Positions 11,500-22,896 of a stretch of 64,000 bases of DNA are shown here, one piece after another. Position 1 is the stretch's first letter. Every line of letters starts with the position of its first letter. Made by a program: the position numbers and the translations under genes. Source of the DNA: Cerrena zonata (taxonomy: Eukaryota; Basidiomycota; Agaricomycetes; Polyporales; Cerrenaceae); contig JASBNA010000042.1 of NCBI GenBank assembly GCA_038087015.1, positions 1 through 64,000 on the forward strand, in the 5' to 3' direction. The notes under the pieces are model-generated. The model did no database searches. It worked only from the letters and a program-made list of their open reading frames with translations, and was not told the origin of the DNA.

Positions 11500-12948
11500 C
11501 TAGTCGAGAGCAAAACGAAGTATGTTATGCTTCAATTCAGTGATCAAAGAATCAAGGGGTTTGGACTGTGGCCCAAGATCGAAATAACTTAAAACAAAGT
11601 TCATTCCCCCAAGAGCAGTTGAAATAGAGCTCAACATGAATTCTGCAGCAGATGGAGAAAGGTCCTGAGCAAAGACCATATTGGTGATTGTCCAATTATT
11701 AGCAAGTTGGGGGAAACGGATTAAACCCAAGTTTGAAAATTTAGTATGATCAACTTTGGGTTTACCCAAACTTTTCGTGAAGAAATCAGTATTATCATCT
11801 AATTCACTATATACCTCTTTAAAAGCCTTTTGGTTATTGAGAAGTCTTCTATTGGAAAGCAAGCTTTTCAAGTTTGTATTGAACGATTTGGTCAATTCCC
11901 AGGAAAAATCATTGATTGGAGGTAAATTTTGGCCAACTCCAACATGAGCGAAAGTTCCTAATATTTTATAGTCGGGGTCAGTTAAAATGCATTGGTATTC
12001 AGGCGAGGTGAATTTGGGATCCATAAATCTTCTCAAGTTGATAGCGGTCTTATTCACAGTGTAGTGGTTATCACCAACCACTGACTGTAAAGTCATACAG
12101 AATATCACGGCAATGTAAGCAGACAAAGTAACCGATTCCTTCTTACATCTGGCCAATAAAAGTTTCAATTGATCTGGACTGATATTGATCAATTTAAAGC
12201 TTATTGAGAAATCCGAGGTACTAGGGGATATTCCTGGCCATCTATCGGGGAACTCTTTGGGAATCACCTTTTCAAAGAAGTCTTCTTTGCCGAAAGAATA
12301 GTCAAGCTCAATATCCTCCATGAAATCATCGATTGGAGGGGGTAATGAATTCTTGATGAACTCTTTATCCTTTGCATAATCGAATATTATCGAGTCCATC
12401 CCGATTACCAGAGGTAAAACACCAAATTGTTCTTCGAATGAGTCAGAATCTTGAAGATCATCAATATGAGCTAAATTCTTCAAAAAGACTTCATGGAAGT
12501 AGTTTCCAGCAACACCATCAGCAATTGTATGTTCAAATAACGCACATACGCTATAATCTCCCAAGACTATCAATTTGAACAAGGGTTTTTCCACGTATAG
12601 CGGGAAAACGTATTCATCATTAGCATATTTCATGAAGTTCTCTGTTAATAAACCTTTTTCAAACCCGAAAGATTCACCTTTAAACTCAACTAAATCACCT
12701 AACTTGGCATTGGCAATCGGTCTATAGACCGAATAACCGGCATCTTGATCTTTGAAAACATTACAGATGAGAATATGATATTCAAGTATTGTTTTCCTCA
12801 ATGCCATATAAAGCAACTTCAATTCGGTCAAATTTTTAGAATAAGTTGCAGTCACTTGGAAGTTCCTATAGAACCCACTAGCGGTTCTTGACCGGAAGAA
12901 ATTCTCAGAGACACCGAGCCGACGCTCAATTACTGTGTTCTGGGTCAT
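11500..12948 (-). CDS. Alcohol O-acetyltransferase family (Atf2/Sli1-like)
   Basis: The 482-residue protein has the fungal AATase fold, a relative of the condensation/CAT superfamily. The catalytic HxxxD motif is HTIADG with His near residue 140. The region after it (FHEVFLKNLAHIDDL) and a C-terminal block with GLIRFPQLANNWTITNMVF also fit the family. S. cerevisiae members are Atf1 and Atf2 (ester formation from acetyl-CoA; Atf2 also detoxifies sterols) and Sli1 (N-acetylation of the sphingolipid inhibitor myriocin). The sequence alone does not say which substrate applies, so no gene symbol is given. It is divergent from the small gene at 13142 over about 190 bp that include TA-rich and poly-A tracts. 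Confidence 0.75.
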   Translation of the reverse strand: MTQNTVIERRLGVSENFFRSRTASGFYRNFQVTATYSKNLTELKLLYMALRKTILEYHILICNVFKDQDAGYSVYRPIANAKLGDLVEFKGESFGFEKGLLTENFMKYANDEYVFPLYVEKPLFKLIVLGDYSVCALFEHTIADGVAGNYFHEVFLKNLAHIDDLQDSDSFEEQFGVLPLVIGMDSIIFDYAKDKEFIKNSLPPPIDDFMEDIELDYSFGKEDFFEKVIPKEFPDRWPGISPSTSDFSISFKLINISPDQLKLLLARCKKESVTLSAYIAVIFCMTLQSVVGDNHYTVNKTAINLRRFMDPKFTSPEYQCILTDPDYKILGTFAHVGVGQNLPPINDFSWELTKSFNTNLKSLLSNRRLLNNQKAFKEVYSELDDNTDFFTKSLGKPKVDHTKFSNLGLIRFPQLANNWTITNMVFAQDLSPSAAEFMLSSISTALGGMNFVLSYFDLGPQSKPLDSLITELKHNILRFALD

Positions 12949-13141
12949 GTATGTAAAGAAGCTACTGAACGGTATTGAACATTACAGATGTAGATACATA
13001 TATATATGTATATATACAACGGAATTCAATGAGTCAGCAGATTAGATACGCATAAAGAAGGCAAAAAAAAAAAAAAAAAAAAAGACAGATAGGGGCAAAA
13101 ACAACTACTCCACGAAACAATATTGAAAGGTAACTACCAAA

Positions 13142-13519
13142 ATGCCATTTATTGTACCATTCTCCGTCAAGGCAGCCTTGACTACGGGGGCCATCATAGG
13201 GGGAACTGTTGCTGTTATTAACAATCGAGAGAAGTTGTATGAAGTTGCAGCAGAATTTTTGGAGAAAGGAGCAGAATTTTGTAGAGAGAGATCCAAGACT
13301 CAGCCAATCGAGACTCCAGCTTATGCTCTGGAGTACCAGGATGGAGAGTATTCGAACTTTGATGAGGAGGGAAATTTCATTGACGGGGTTGATGAAGGGA
13401 GTGAAACCGACGAGATGACGACTCCGGATACGACTGACATTGATAGTGATTTCGATTTACTGAGAATCACTACTAGGGACTACATGTCAGAAGATATTGA
13501 TGTGGTTAGTTTAGATTAG
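13142..13519 (+). CDS. Small hypothetical protein with N-terminal hydrophobic segment and acidic tail
   Basis: I do not recognise this 125-residue protein. Residues about 6-27 are hydrophobic and Gly/Ala-rich (VPFSVKAALTTGAIIGGTVAVI), compatible with a membrane anchor. A short amphipathic charged stretch follows (to about residue 55). The C-terminal half is strongly acidic and Thr/Ser-rich. The ATG at 13142 has A at position -3. It has its own intergenic spaces on both sides, stands opposite the convergent PEP12, and its codon use looks like that of its neighbours, so it is probably a real gene. A mitochondrial outer-membrane or ER tail is possible but only a guess. Confidence 0.6.
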   Translation: MPFIVPFSVKAALTTGAIIGGTVAVINNREKLYEVAAEFLEKGAEFCRERSKTQPIETPAYALEYQDGEYSNFDEEGNFIDGVDEGSETDEMTTPDTTDIDSDFDLLRITTRDYMSEDIDVVSLD

Positions 13520-13684
13520 TTAAAGGTTTTTCATTTAGGGTTTCATTGGTTTATTTCATTTCTTTTCAAGGTTTTAGTTATTCTACGAATTTGAGTATCA
13601 TTAAATTAAACATTCATTTAAAGTATCCCTGTAGAAGAAGTAACGTAGAAATGAAGTGGATCATCTATTTAAACAGCGTAAGAA

Positions 13685-14635
13685 TTAGCTAATTACAGCA
13701 AGAACAACAATCAAAACAACTATGCATAAAGCAACTAATAGTATACAACTCCATTTCCCTTTCGATCTCTGATAGTCGTCTGCTTTACGTAACTCATTAG
13801 AGGCTTGTTTAACATTACCGTTCATTTGGAAAATATTATCCTCCACAGTATCTAATTGTTCACCCTGCTGGTGAACCAATTCTCCTAAATCTTTAAAGAT
13901 AGAATTCACCTCCATGATACCTTGACTGACCTGTTCGATTTCTCGATTTCGCTCTTCTGTAAGTAGCACATGGTACTGTAGTTCTGTTTGATTGATTTGA
14001 TCTTGCTCCTGTTCCTGTTCTTGAATTTGGATTTGCTGCTGCTGTTGTTGTTGCGGGTCGTCCTGTATTAGCGGAGTATTCTCATTGATCGCCACGTCTG
14101 CTTCAGTTTTAATGGGGAAAGCCAATTTCTTCTCGTTATACTGTCTTATTGAATTCAGAAATCGTTTATGCAAGTCATTGAATTCATTAACCAATCTTTC
14201 CTTAATGACAACTTGTCGATTGGTGATATTTAACTCTGAGACTTCTTCATACTCCTCATCATGACTTTCATCACTGGTTTTCCTCGACTTCTTAGTCAGC
14301 TTTTTGTTCACCAAATGAGATAAATTTTGAACCAACGTTTGAATAGCTCTGCCTAAATCAGTGATTTTTCTATTCAATTCGTCTAAATTATCTCTGAGAT
14401 GTGAACTATCCCGCCTAGTAGCAACCAATTTCCGTTGACCATCGAATTGAGATATTAAATTCCCAAATAGTTGTAATTGTATCGACGTATTATTGATAAT
14501 GTTATCTAATTCATTTTGAGCATTAGTCTGACTTTGTGAACTGGAGGTATCTTTTGCAGCATTTCCACCAGCCCCATCGCCATTTCTTTTATTAAGAGGC
14601 TTCTGCGACTCTAAATCATAGTTAGCAAACGACAT
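13685..14635 (-). CDS. PEP12: Qa-SNARE (syntaxin) of the late endosome, Pep12-like
   Basis: The 316-residue protein has syntaxin architecture: an N-terminal three-helix domain (about 38-180), a Q/E-rich linker (about 196-216), a SNARE motif (about 220-285) containing QQGEQLDTVEDNI with the zero-layer Gln, and a single C-terminal transmembrane anchor ending at the C-terminus. The N-terminal region and membrane anchor match Pep12 (288 residues in S. cerevisiae), the t-SNARE for Golgi-to-endosome transport. Vam3 is the closest alternative and cannot be excluded without alignment. The linker glutamine tract makes it slightly longer than the S. cerevisiae protein. Confidence 0.75.
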   Translation of the reverse strand: MSFANYDLESQKPLNKRNGDGAGGNAAKDTSSSQSQTNAQNELDNIINNTSIQLQLFGNLISQFDGQRKLVATRRDSSHLRDNLDELNRKITDLGRAIQTLVQNLSHLVNKKLTKKSRKTSDESHDEEYEEVSELNITNRQVVIKERLVNEFNDLHKRFLNSIRQYNEKKLAFPIKTEADVAINENTPLIQDDPQQQQQQQIQIQEQEQEQDQINQTELQYHVLLTEERNREIEQVSQGIMEVNSIFKDLGELVHQQGEQLDTVEDNIFQMNGNVKQASNELRKADDYQRSKGKWSCILLVALCIVVLIVVLAVIS

Positions 14636-15455
14636 ACAGGGCCAATATGTATTAAATTACCTCGAGATTGACTTCTTTGAAGTTCGGCATTCCTTTAGTT
14701 TTTATACGAGAAGGCAAAAACCCAAACCTCAGTCAAAAAAACAAAAAAAAAAAGACTGACGCAAATTTTGCTGGCTGATTTTGCTGCCAATTGAAACCTT
14801 CAAAGACATATCAATACGAGACGGCTACTCATAGTCAAGGGACTAGCCATTGCTGCTAAAAAACCTTTTGGTTGGACTTGTTGTAAGTAAGGTTTGTTTG
14901 TGTGGGATTGTGTGCTGCGGTGTTAGTATGGTCGCAGCCCGAAACCAATTCAACCGGCTTAGTGATAACTGGCATGGTTTGCAGCTAAAGCGTTGGGTTA
15001 AAGGTGATGGACTGGGATCACCGAGGTGCCTGACGCTATCTTGACAAATCAAAGCTGATGTCCCACTATTACTTATAATTTTTCATTTTTCAGTCATTCA
15101 ATGATATCCATACAATCGCAGTGCCATAGTGTTCTGCCAACACAACCACCACAACCACAACTACCAGTACAACCACAACTACCAGTACAAACAGTACAAG
15201 CACCGGTAGAACTGCAATCTACCACCTATCTCCTTGTAGTGATGACATCCAAGTCTTTGTGTTGTGCGTGTTCGTGTTTCTGAATAGCTCAAGACACGCG
15301 ATTGTTATGTATTTTTTTTTTTTTTAACGATTTTCCTAATGAGACGCGTTGGTGTAATATCCAGAAGCTCACGGGTTGATTCTTTTTCTGACTTTTCATA
15401 TTATCCTTCTTCCTTGTATGATCATCGACTTTCCCGCTTCAAGATTAGCATCAGC
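14636..15455. other. PEP12-POL1 divergent intergenic region
   Basis: This 820-bp gap holds no convincing gene. It contains an 18-bp direct repeat (two copies at 15152-15169 and 15170-15187), a T15 tract near 15312-15325, and an MCB box described separately. Short open frames here look accidental. Confidence 0.6.
15344..15349 (+). promoter_or_regulatory. MCB box (ACGCGT) upstream of POL1
   Basis: A perfect ACGCGT lies 107 bp upstream of the POL1 ATG. A second partial element (ACACGCG) is near 15295. In S. cerevisiae POL1 is a classic MBF target, transcribed at G1/S through MCB boxes, so this site probably gives the same timing. The motif is seen; the regulation is inferred. Confidence 0.7.
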
Positions 15456-18400
15456 ATGTCAAGGGTGAATAAGCGTGATAAGTTGAAACAACTTCGTGAG
15501 GCTAGAAAAGCTGGTACTAGTTTACTTCATTATAACGAAGTAGATGAGGATGATAATGAAATCTACGATGAACTCGATGAAAGCCAATATAGACAACACA
15601 AGCGAGACCAGCTAATGAACGATGACTTCATTGTTGATGACGACGGTGAAGGGTATGTTGATAATGGTGCCTGATGAATGGGATGACAGTACGAGGCCGA
15701 ATTATTATTCTGATGAAGAAGAATCATCATCCAAGAAGAAGAAACATTCGAAAGATCAAAAACCAGTTAAGAAGACTGCTCAAATCAATAACTTTTTCCA
15801 ACCAATGAATAGAATGTCCAGTGTCCCCAAACCTCAAAATGCCAAAAAAATTGATGTCAACCTTGATGATATTCTTGACGACTTCGATGTAAACAAGCCC
15901 AGGGCCAAAAAACAGAAAACCAACAATCCCTTTGCTACCAGCTTCAAGAAATTAACCACTAAGAAGCCATCCAAGGCACTTGATCCGTTCTCCACATCTA
16001 GAAAATCAAAAACTAGGAAAAATGAAGATATCTTCGAAGAAATCGATTCTTCGATGGATATCGATAACGTGGATCAACAACCGTCTTCTCCGATCAAGGC
16101 CGAAGTCAAATCGGAAGCCGTAGAAGAAAAGGAAAATATCCAACAAGCTGCGCCTAAAAGCGAAGAGGATTCGGATTCTGAAGATGAAGTTGTGCTTAGA
16201 AGACCAAGGGCTTCTGCATCAATCAAACACGATAACCAAAGTGTCACTTCATCCAAAGCGGCTTCATTCAAAGAAAAAATACCAAAACCAGAGCTTAGGC
16301 AACCATTGTCGTCTTCTCCTGCCAGATCGTTTGCACCTGCTGATAATTATACTGAAAAATTAGATGAATCAAGAATAGTCGATAATGGATCCGAATCAGA
16401 AAACCCCAACTCCTTTAAAATGTTCTGGCTCGATTACTGTGAAGTCGATGGCTCTTTACTTCTTTTTGGTAAAGTCTTGACACGTGAAGGTAAATGTGTT
16501 TCTGGTGTTGTTCAAGTTAATGGTTTATATAGAGAATTATTTTTCTTACCTAGAAAGTATAGAATGACTGAAGCTGGTGAAGATCTTGAAGATAAAATTA
16601 CTCCAATGGATATACATCAAGAAGTCACCCCATTGCTTTTGCAACAATATGGTTTAGAGAAACTTAGAGCTAAACCAGAAAAAATGAAATATGCTTTTGA
16701 GCTTCCAGGTATTCCTAAAGAGACTGAATATTTGAAAGTTTTAATGCCCTATAAAACTCCTCGTAATAAAAATCTTATTATGCCAGCTGACTTAAAAGGT
16801 GAAACTTTTAATCATATATTTGGTACCAATGCTAACTTATTCGAATCATTTGTTCTTCAAAGAAATATAATGGGTCCCTGCTGGTTAGAGATTCTGTCTC
16901 CTGATTTCGATGGTCTTAGAAATGCAACTCATTGTCAAGTTGAGGTTGCTGTTGACTCTCCAAGCCTTATAAAGCCAATTACAAATGTTAACATTCCAGC
17001 ACCAAATTTAACGGTCACTTCCATTTCTGTCCAAACTGTCATGGATGCAAAAAACAGTAAACAGGAAGTTGCTGCTATTTCGCTTGCCACTTATCGTAAT
17101 ATTCCTCAAGATACTCCAATTGATGAAAATACAGAACCTACTGAATCTCTCACATTAGCTAGACCAGTTGGTGGAGCCACCTATTTCCCACCAGGTTTGC
17201 AACAATTGGGTCAAAAACAAGGTATGAATTTGAAAACATTGCCAAATGAGAAAGTCTTGTTAAATGGTTTAAATGCTTTTATCAAGTCTACCGATCCTGA
17301 TGTTTTCATTGGTCATAGGTTGGAAAATATATCATTAGATGTTTTGGTTCATAGAATGTACGACCTTAAAGTTCCAACTTGGTCATCTTTGGGTCGTCGT
17401 AACAGAAAGACCTGGCCTGATAGATTTGGTCGTTCAAGTGGTGGATTTAATAACAGTTTACAAATTCGTGAAATTTTTCAAGGTAGATTATTATGTGACA
17501 TTGCTAATGAAATGGGTCAATCATTAACTCCTAAATGTCAATCTTGGGATTTACCTGAAATGTATGATGTTGTTTGTCACAAGAAACATACTGCTTTAGA
17601 AATTAATTACCAAACACCAAGTTTTTCTGAAGATGCTTCTTTATTTCTCATGGCTTTGAATGAAAATGACTTTAATGCTAAAATCACTGCAGAAATATCA
17701 TTTTCTACTCAAATTCTTTCATTATCAAAGCAATTGACCAATTTGGCTGGTAATGCTTGGTCTCATACTTTAAGTGGTACAAGAGCTGGTCGTAATGAAT
17801 TCATTTTGCTTCATGAATTCAAAAGAAACAATTATATTGTCCCCGATAAAGAGGATAGATATCATAAAAATTCTCAACAACAGCAAAACAAACTTGAATC
17901 AAGTGAAGATGATGCAACCACTGTAACTTCTAACAAGAAACCTAAGTTTCAAGGTGGTCTCGTTTTTGAGCCAGAAAAGGGTTTGCACAAGAATTATATT
18001 TTGGTTATGGATTTCAATTCTTTATATCCAAGTATTATTCAAGAATTCAATATTTGTTTTACTACCGTTGATCGAGATGATTTTAATGTTTCCCATGATG
18101 AAGATAAAGACTTACCAATCATTCCAGATAGGGACTCTTCTCAAGGTGTGTTACCCAGATTATTAAACACTTTAGTCACTCGTCGTCGTGAAGTTAAAAA
18201 ATTATTAAAAGATCCAAAGAACTCTCCTGTTGAAAAAGCACAATTTGATATCAAACAGCAAGCTTTAAAGTTAACTGCAAACTCTATGTATGGTTGTTTG
18301 GGTTATGTGAATTCCAGGTTTTATGCCAAACCATTGGCTATGTTGGTTACAAATAAAGGTAGAGAGATCTTAATGGACACGAGACAATTGGCCGAGTCTA

Positions 18401-19851
18401 TTGGTTTAAGAGTTGTTTATGGTGATACAGATTCTGTCATGATTGATACCGGTGTTGATAATTTGAAAGAAGCTTTGAAAATTGGTGAGGAGTTTAAAGT
18501 ACAAGTAAATGAACGTTATAGATTATTGGAAATTGATACTGATAATGTTTTCAAGAGATTATTATTACATGCAAAGAAAAAGTATGCTGCAATGAACGTT
18601 TCTATTGATAAAAAAACTGGACAAGAGCTTACGGCTTTAGAAGTTAAAGGTTTGGATATGAGACGTCGTGAGTATTGTCAGTTATCCAAAGATATTTCTA
18701 CTTTTGTTTTACAAAAACTCTTATCTGACACTGATCCAGAGCAAGCTTTGGGAGAAGTTTATGATTATTTAGAAGAAACAACACAAAAGATTAAAAATAA
18801 TGAAATACCAATTGACAGGTATAAAGTTAATACCAGATTATCCAAGGACCCAAGCAATTATCCAAATGGTAAGTCCATGCCACCGGTACAAGTTGCATTT
18901 AGATTGAGGTCTCAAGGGAAAGTGATCAAAGCTGGATCAGTTATTACTTTTGTCATTACTGCTGCCAATGATGAAAATGAGACTAAAGAATCTTCACCAG
19001 CTGACCGCGCAAGAGCTATCACTGAAGTGCTCGCAAAGAACTCTAATTATAAACCTGATGCCAACTATTACTTAGAAAAACAAATCTTTGCACCCGTTGA
19101 AAGATTACTCGAAAGAATCGAGGGTATTGACATGGTTAGAGTTGCTAAATGCTTGGGAATTGATACAAAGAAATATATATTAAGAGTTAAAAACAACGAC
19201 TCTGCCAATGGTGAAATTGTTCCTTTAGAATCAAATATCACCGATATAGAAAGATTCAGGTTGTCCAGTTATCTAATCATGAATTGTAAATGTGGTCATA
19301 AGTTTAGATTCGGTGGTATACTTGCATCTAATGACTATAAAGTTACATTCAATGGGATTTCTTGTGGGAAATGCGATTATACATTCCCACAAATCAAAAT
19401 TGCATCCCAATTAGAAAATGCTATCAGAACCCATTTGGCTTCCTACTACGCAGGGTGGTTAGTGTGTGATGACGGTGCCTGTGGTATCACCACCAGACAA
19501 ATCTCGGTATACGGTAGACGTTGCATTGGTAGTTCAGGTACCAGTCACGGTTGCAAAGGTGTTATGAAATACAAATATACCGATAAAGCATTGTATAATC
19601 AATTATTATACTTCAACTCCATTTTCGACGTTGATAAAGCAAAGAAAAATGAATTGAAACCAATATATGATGTTTTTGATTCGGTTGAAAACCAACCTAA
19701 GAAATTAGCATCTGGTCAAGTTGACGCTTTAGCTGAACAAAATAGAGAATTGTTCACCCAATGCCAGGACGTTATTCAAAAATACTTAGGTGATTGTGGT
19801 CGTCGTTATGTTGATATGTCTGGTCTTTTCGATTGGATGAGTAAAGCATAG
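15456..19851 (+). CDS. POL1: DNA polymerase alpha catalytic subunit, one +1 frame change near the N-terminus
   Basis: Read as one gene the product is 1464 residues (S. cerevisiae Pol1 is 1468). The start MSRVNKRDKLKQLREARK is the family N-terminus. Frame 1 ends GEGYVDNGA-TGA at 15672, and the +1 frame continues DEWDDSTRPNYYSDEEE, the expected sequence. Polymerase motifs are intact: DFNSLYPSIIQEFNICF (motif A, near residue 850), KLTANSMYGCLGY (motif B) and YGDTDSVM (motif C, near 988). The two C-terminal zinc modules are present (CKCGHKF...CGKCDY and CDDGACG...HGCKG). With primase it starts every Okazaki fragment. Because the gene is essential, the break is either a sequence error or a translated frameshift at GCC-TGA-T. 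Confidence 0.95.
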
Positions 19852-20257
19852 CTTCAATCCTTTCGAGTTCTTAGTATTTTGCACCTTTCTTTTCCTTTCA
19901 ATTCTCTTGTTTTGTTGTATTTTGGTTCTCTTTTCAGTTTTATATTACACTTCCCTTCCCTTCTGTACACTAGCTTATTTATCTAATTTATGAATTGTTT
20001 AACTAAACCTTATTGTAGTTCAATGGTTATTATAAACCTATTTGCAGTCTATTTTGGCTGGTAGTGTCGAAACCAATATACCGATTTTTTTTTCTTCTTT
20101 AAAAAAAACCGAACTACTCTCGGAAAGTCTAAAAACTTGAAAAAATGCTAAGAAGGTAAATAAATAGTAATAAAGCTATTTAGTGAATCTTCTCCATAAA
20201 TCAAACAACAAATAGTTATCGTTCGTTTAGACCCCAAGCTTTTTGCAGTGCATCACG
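19852..20257. other. POL1-SNF5 intergenic region
   Basis: This 406-bp stretch contains the POL1 3' flank (C/T-rich runs 19860-19970), the SNF5 promoter with T-rich and A-rich tracts around 20085-20110, and no ORF or RNA gene that I can support. Confidence 0.6.
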
Positions 20258-22786
20258 ATGAATTTCAATCCGCAAGGGGGCAATGGGAATATGAATGGAG
20301 ATCAAGCTCCTTTCAATCCGCAACAAGCTGGACAGAGCCAGAACCAACCGGGAGCTGCTAGTTTTTTACCTCCACAATTTGCCAACTTGTCTCAACAGCA
20401 GATCCAGCATTTGATGAAGACCAACCCTCAGTTTCAACAAATGATTAGAACATATGTTCAGAATCAGCGAATGTTACAACAACAACAATTGGCACAACAA
20501 CAAATGCTACAACGAGGTCAAGTACCACCAGCTCAACAACCACCCGTCCCACCACAACAAGCTAATTTGTCTGGGATGAATACCAATTTGGGCATGGCTC
20601 AAAGAAACTTGAGTAATCCTCAACTCTCGCAACAACCACAACAAATGATGGGTTCACCCCAAGTGAATCCTAATGGTTTACCTGCTCAAAGACCATTTTC
20701 GAATTCAAGACCAACATCTTTCCGTCAACAACCACAAGTACCACCAGCCCAACAATTTCCAGGCCAACTTCCTCAGCAGCAAAGGCCACTGTTACAAGGA
20801 ATGGCTGCTGCTCAAGCTAGACCGAACATGTCACCTCAGGGTAGCATACCGCCACAAGCTATGCCTATGGCTGGACCGGGGACTCCAAGAAATGCGGCCG
20901 CCATGGCTGCTGCTGCTGCCCAGGTAAAGCAGCACCCTAATATGAGTAGAGCTGGTAGTGTTTCTGCTGTACCTGGCGGGGTTCCAGTAACACCTTCTAC
21001 AACAGCGCAAGGGTTCTATGGCTCTACATCTAACATTACCCCAGGAACAATTCCAATGGGGTCTGGCCCTATGGGAGTTACCGGTGCCACTCCTGTCAAT
21101 GCCCCTGGTATTGCTACTAATGTAGTTCCTGGGGTTCCACCTGTTGGGATTCCTGGTGCATCTGGAGTTGACGTGAGTGGGAATGGTATGTCCAAGCCAG
21201 AAATGATTGGAGTTCAATCACTGAATCCTAATGAGCCTCCACACTTCTCTCCACAAATGCTTGGAGCACTTCTGTACCGTGAATTAACGGAATTAAATGA
21301 ATGGTCTGAAAAGCTAAAGAAAGAAGGGAAAGAGGTACCACTTGACGTTAAAATATATGAAGAGTTAGTCAAAAGAGATAATACTTTTGTTTCCAAATAT
21401 AATCAACAGTCTACAAAGAGCAAACAAGTTGTTGAAGGATTAGTTCGTGATATCAAGTCCTATAACGATATCAAACAGTTAAGGATGAATGCCATAAACT
21501 TATCATCAAAGGGAGCATTCAATAATAGTATATGGGGAGAAGGTTACCAAGGGTATGGTAATGGAATCAGTAATACTGCTACTCAATTAATTATGCCAAA
21601 ACATAATAAGGCAGTTTCCAGATTGCCAGATATAGGTATGACTGATCGAAAAATAAACAGTAATGTATTGAAAAAAATTGAAAGTGGTAAGACTAATCAA
21701 TTGGTGCCAATTAGATTGGAGTTTGATCAAGAAAGAGATAAATTCAAATTAAGAGATACCTTTTTATGGGACTTAAGTGAAGACGTTTTACCATTAGACT
21801 ATTTTGTCAGACAATTAATTGAAGACTATAAATTTATTCCTGAGCAACATTATTATACTATTTTAGGTTCCATCAATGAACAGATCAAAAGTTTCCGTAA
21901 AAAACCCGATAAGACAATGGGTGAGCTAAGGATTCCAATAAAAGTAGATGTGACCATAAACAACACTCAATTAGTTGATCAATTTGAATGGGATATATTG
22001 AACTCAGGGGAAAATGATGCTGAAGAATTTGCACTTATCATGTGTGATGAGATGAATTTACCTGGTGAATTCACCACTGCAATTGCCCATTCCATCAGAG
22101 AACAAAGTCAATTATTCCATAGAGCATTATTTTTAATCGGTTACAGTTTTGATGGCTCATTAATTCACGAAGATGAAATTAGATCAAGACTTCTTCCTTC
22201 GCTTAGATTGCTTAGTCAGGATCAACAGAGTGGTAAAGTTGTTGATGATTTTGTCTCAACTTTGCGAAATCCAAGTAATGTACCAGATTTCACCCCTTCT
22301 TTGGTCAAATTAACTCAATTGGAAGTAGAAAGATTAGAAAAAGATATTGAGAGGGATTCGCGTCGTAAAAGAAGACATACCACTAATGATTATGATAATT
22401 TGAATTCTGCTGGTAGCGGACTATCAAACAACTCCAGTGGTGGAGGCAGAGGAACAACTAGTAGAAGAGCCGCATTACATACTGGTAGAGGAGTCAAGGT
22501 TTCATTGCCTGATTTATCTGACGTTCCAAAGACTTTCAGAACACCAGCCCCTTCGAGTATTTTACCGGGTGCTATCGATTTAGGGGTACCAGACATATAC
22601 GGCTACACTGAGATTGCTGCTAACCGTACAACCGTACGTAATCCCAACTATAAACCACCAAATTTAAATAATGAAGGTGGTGATGATGCCACCGATGACG
22701 AAGAGTCAGGTAATGATAGAGTCAAGTACCTGTACGATGATGTTTTGGAAAGATTTATCGTTAAAATAAAATTACCCAGAGCATAA
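20258..22786 (+). CDS. SNF5: SWI/SNF remodeller core subunit Snf5
   Basis: The 842-residue protein has a long Q/P/M-rich low-complexity N-terminus (about 1-330) and a SNF5/INI1 domain at about 480-650. The domain shows both tandem repeats: VPIRLEFDQERDKFKLRDTFLWDL...DYKF, then DQFEWDILN...FALIMCDEMNLPGEFTTAIAHSIREQ. The C-terminus (IYGYTEIAANRTTVRNPNYKPPN) also fits Snf5. The Q-rich extension separates it from the RSC paralogue Sfh1. The first ATG of the frame is 20258; five upstream codons begin with TTG and are not used. Snf5 contacts the nucleosome acidic patch region and is required for SWI/SNF function. Confidence 0.9.
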   Translation: MNFNPQGGNGNMNGDQAPFNPQQAGQSQNQPGAASFLPPQFANLSQQQIQHLMKTNPQFQQMIRTYVQNQRMLQQQQLAQQQMLQRGQVPPAQQPPVPPQQANLSGMNTNLGMAQRNLSNPQLSQQPQQMMGSPQVNPNGLPAQRPFSNSRPTSFRQQPQVPPAQQFPGQLPQQQRPLLQGMAAAQARPNMSPQGSIPPQAMPMAGPGTPRNAAAMAAAAAQVKQHPNMSRAGSVSAVPGGVPVTPSTTAQGFYGSTSNITPGTIPMGSGPMGVTGATPVNAPGIATNVVPGVPPVGIPGASGVDVSGNGMSKPEMIGVQSLNPNEPPHFSPQMLGALLYRELTELNEWSEKLKKEGKEVPLDVKIYEELVKRDNTFVSKYNQQSTKSKQVVEGLVRDIKSYNDIKQLRMNAINLSSKGAFNNSIWGEGYQGYGNGISNTATQLIMPKHNKAVSRLPDIGMTDRKINSNVLKKIESGKTNQLVPIRLEFDQERDKFKLRDTFLWDLSEDVLPLDYFVRQLIEDYKFIPEQHYYTILGSINEQIKSFRKKPDKTMGELRIPIKVDVTINNTQLVDQFEWDILNSGENDAEEFALIMCDEMNLPGEFTTAIAHSIREQSQLFHRALFLIGYSFDGSLIHEDEIRSRLLPSLRLLSQDQQSGKVVDDFVSTLRNPSNVPDFTPSLVKLTQLEVERLEKDIERDSRRKRRHTTNDYDNLNSAGSGLSNNSSGGGRGTTSRRAALHTGRGVKVSLPDLSDVPKTFRTPAPSSILPGAIDLGVPDIYGYTEIAANRTTVRNPNYKPPNLNNEGGDDATDDEESGNDRVKYLYDDVLERFIVKIKLPRA

Positions 22787-22865
22787 GTGTATATTAACAT
22801 ATAGATAATTTTAAATGTATTCAGTACTTATACTACTTTTTTTTTTTTTTTTGCAGCATTCGGTA

Positions 22866-22875
22866 ACCGATCGGT
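22866..22875. promoter_or_regulatory. Palindrome ACCGATCGGT upstream of the AYR1-like gene
   Basis: A perfect 10-bp palindrome lies 133 bp before the reductase start, in the SNF5-AYR1 gap. The same ten bases recur at 29151-29160 between TFA1 and HCM1. It may be a dimeric transcription-factor site; no factor is assigned. Confidence 0.45.
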
Positions 22876-22896
22876 AACTTTTTCACAGGAAGAACA

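Noticed and set aside
13142..14635. Considered a shared function for the small acidic protein and PEP12 because they are close
   Set aside because: They are convergent neighbours; proximity alone says nothing in yeast.
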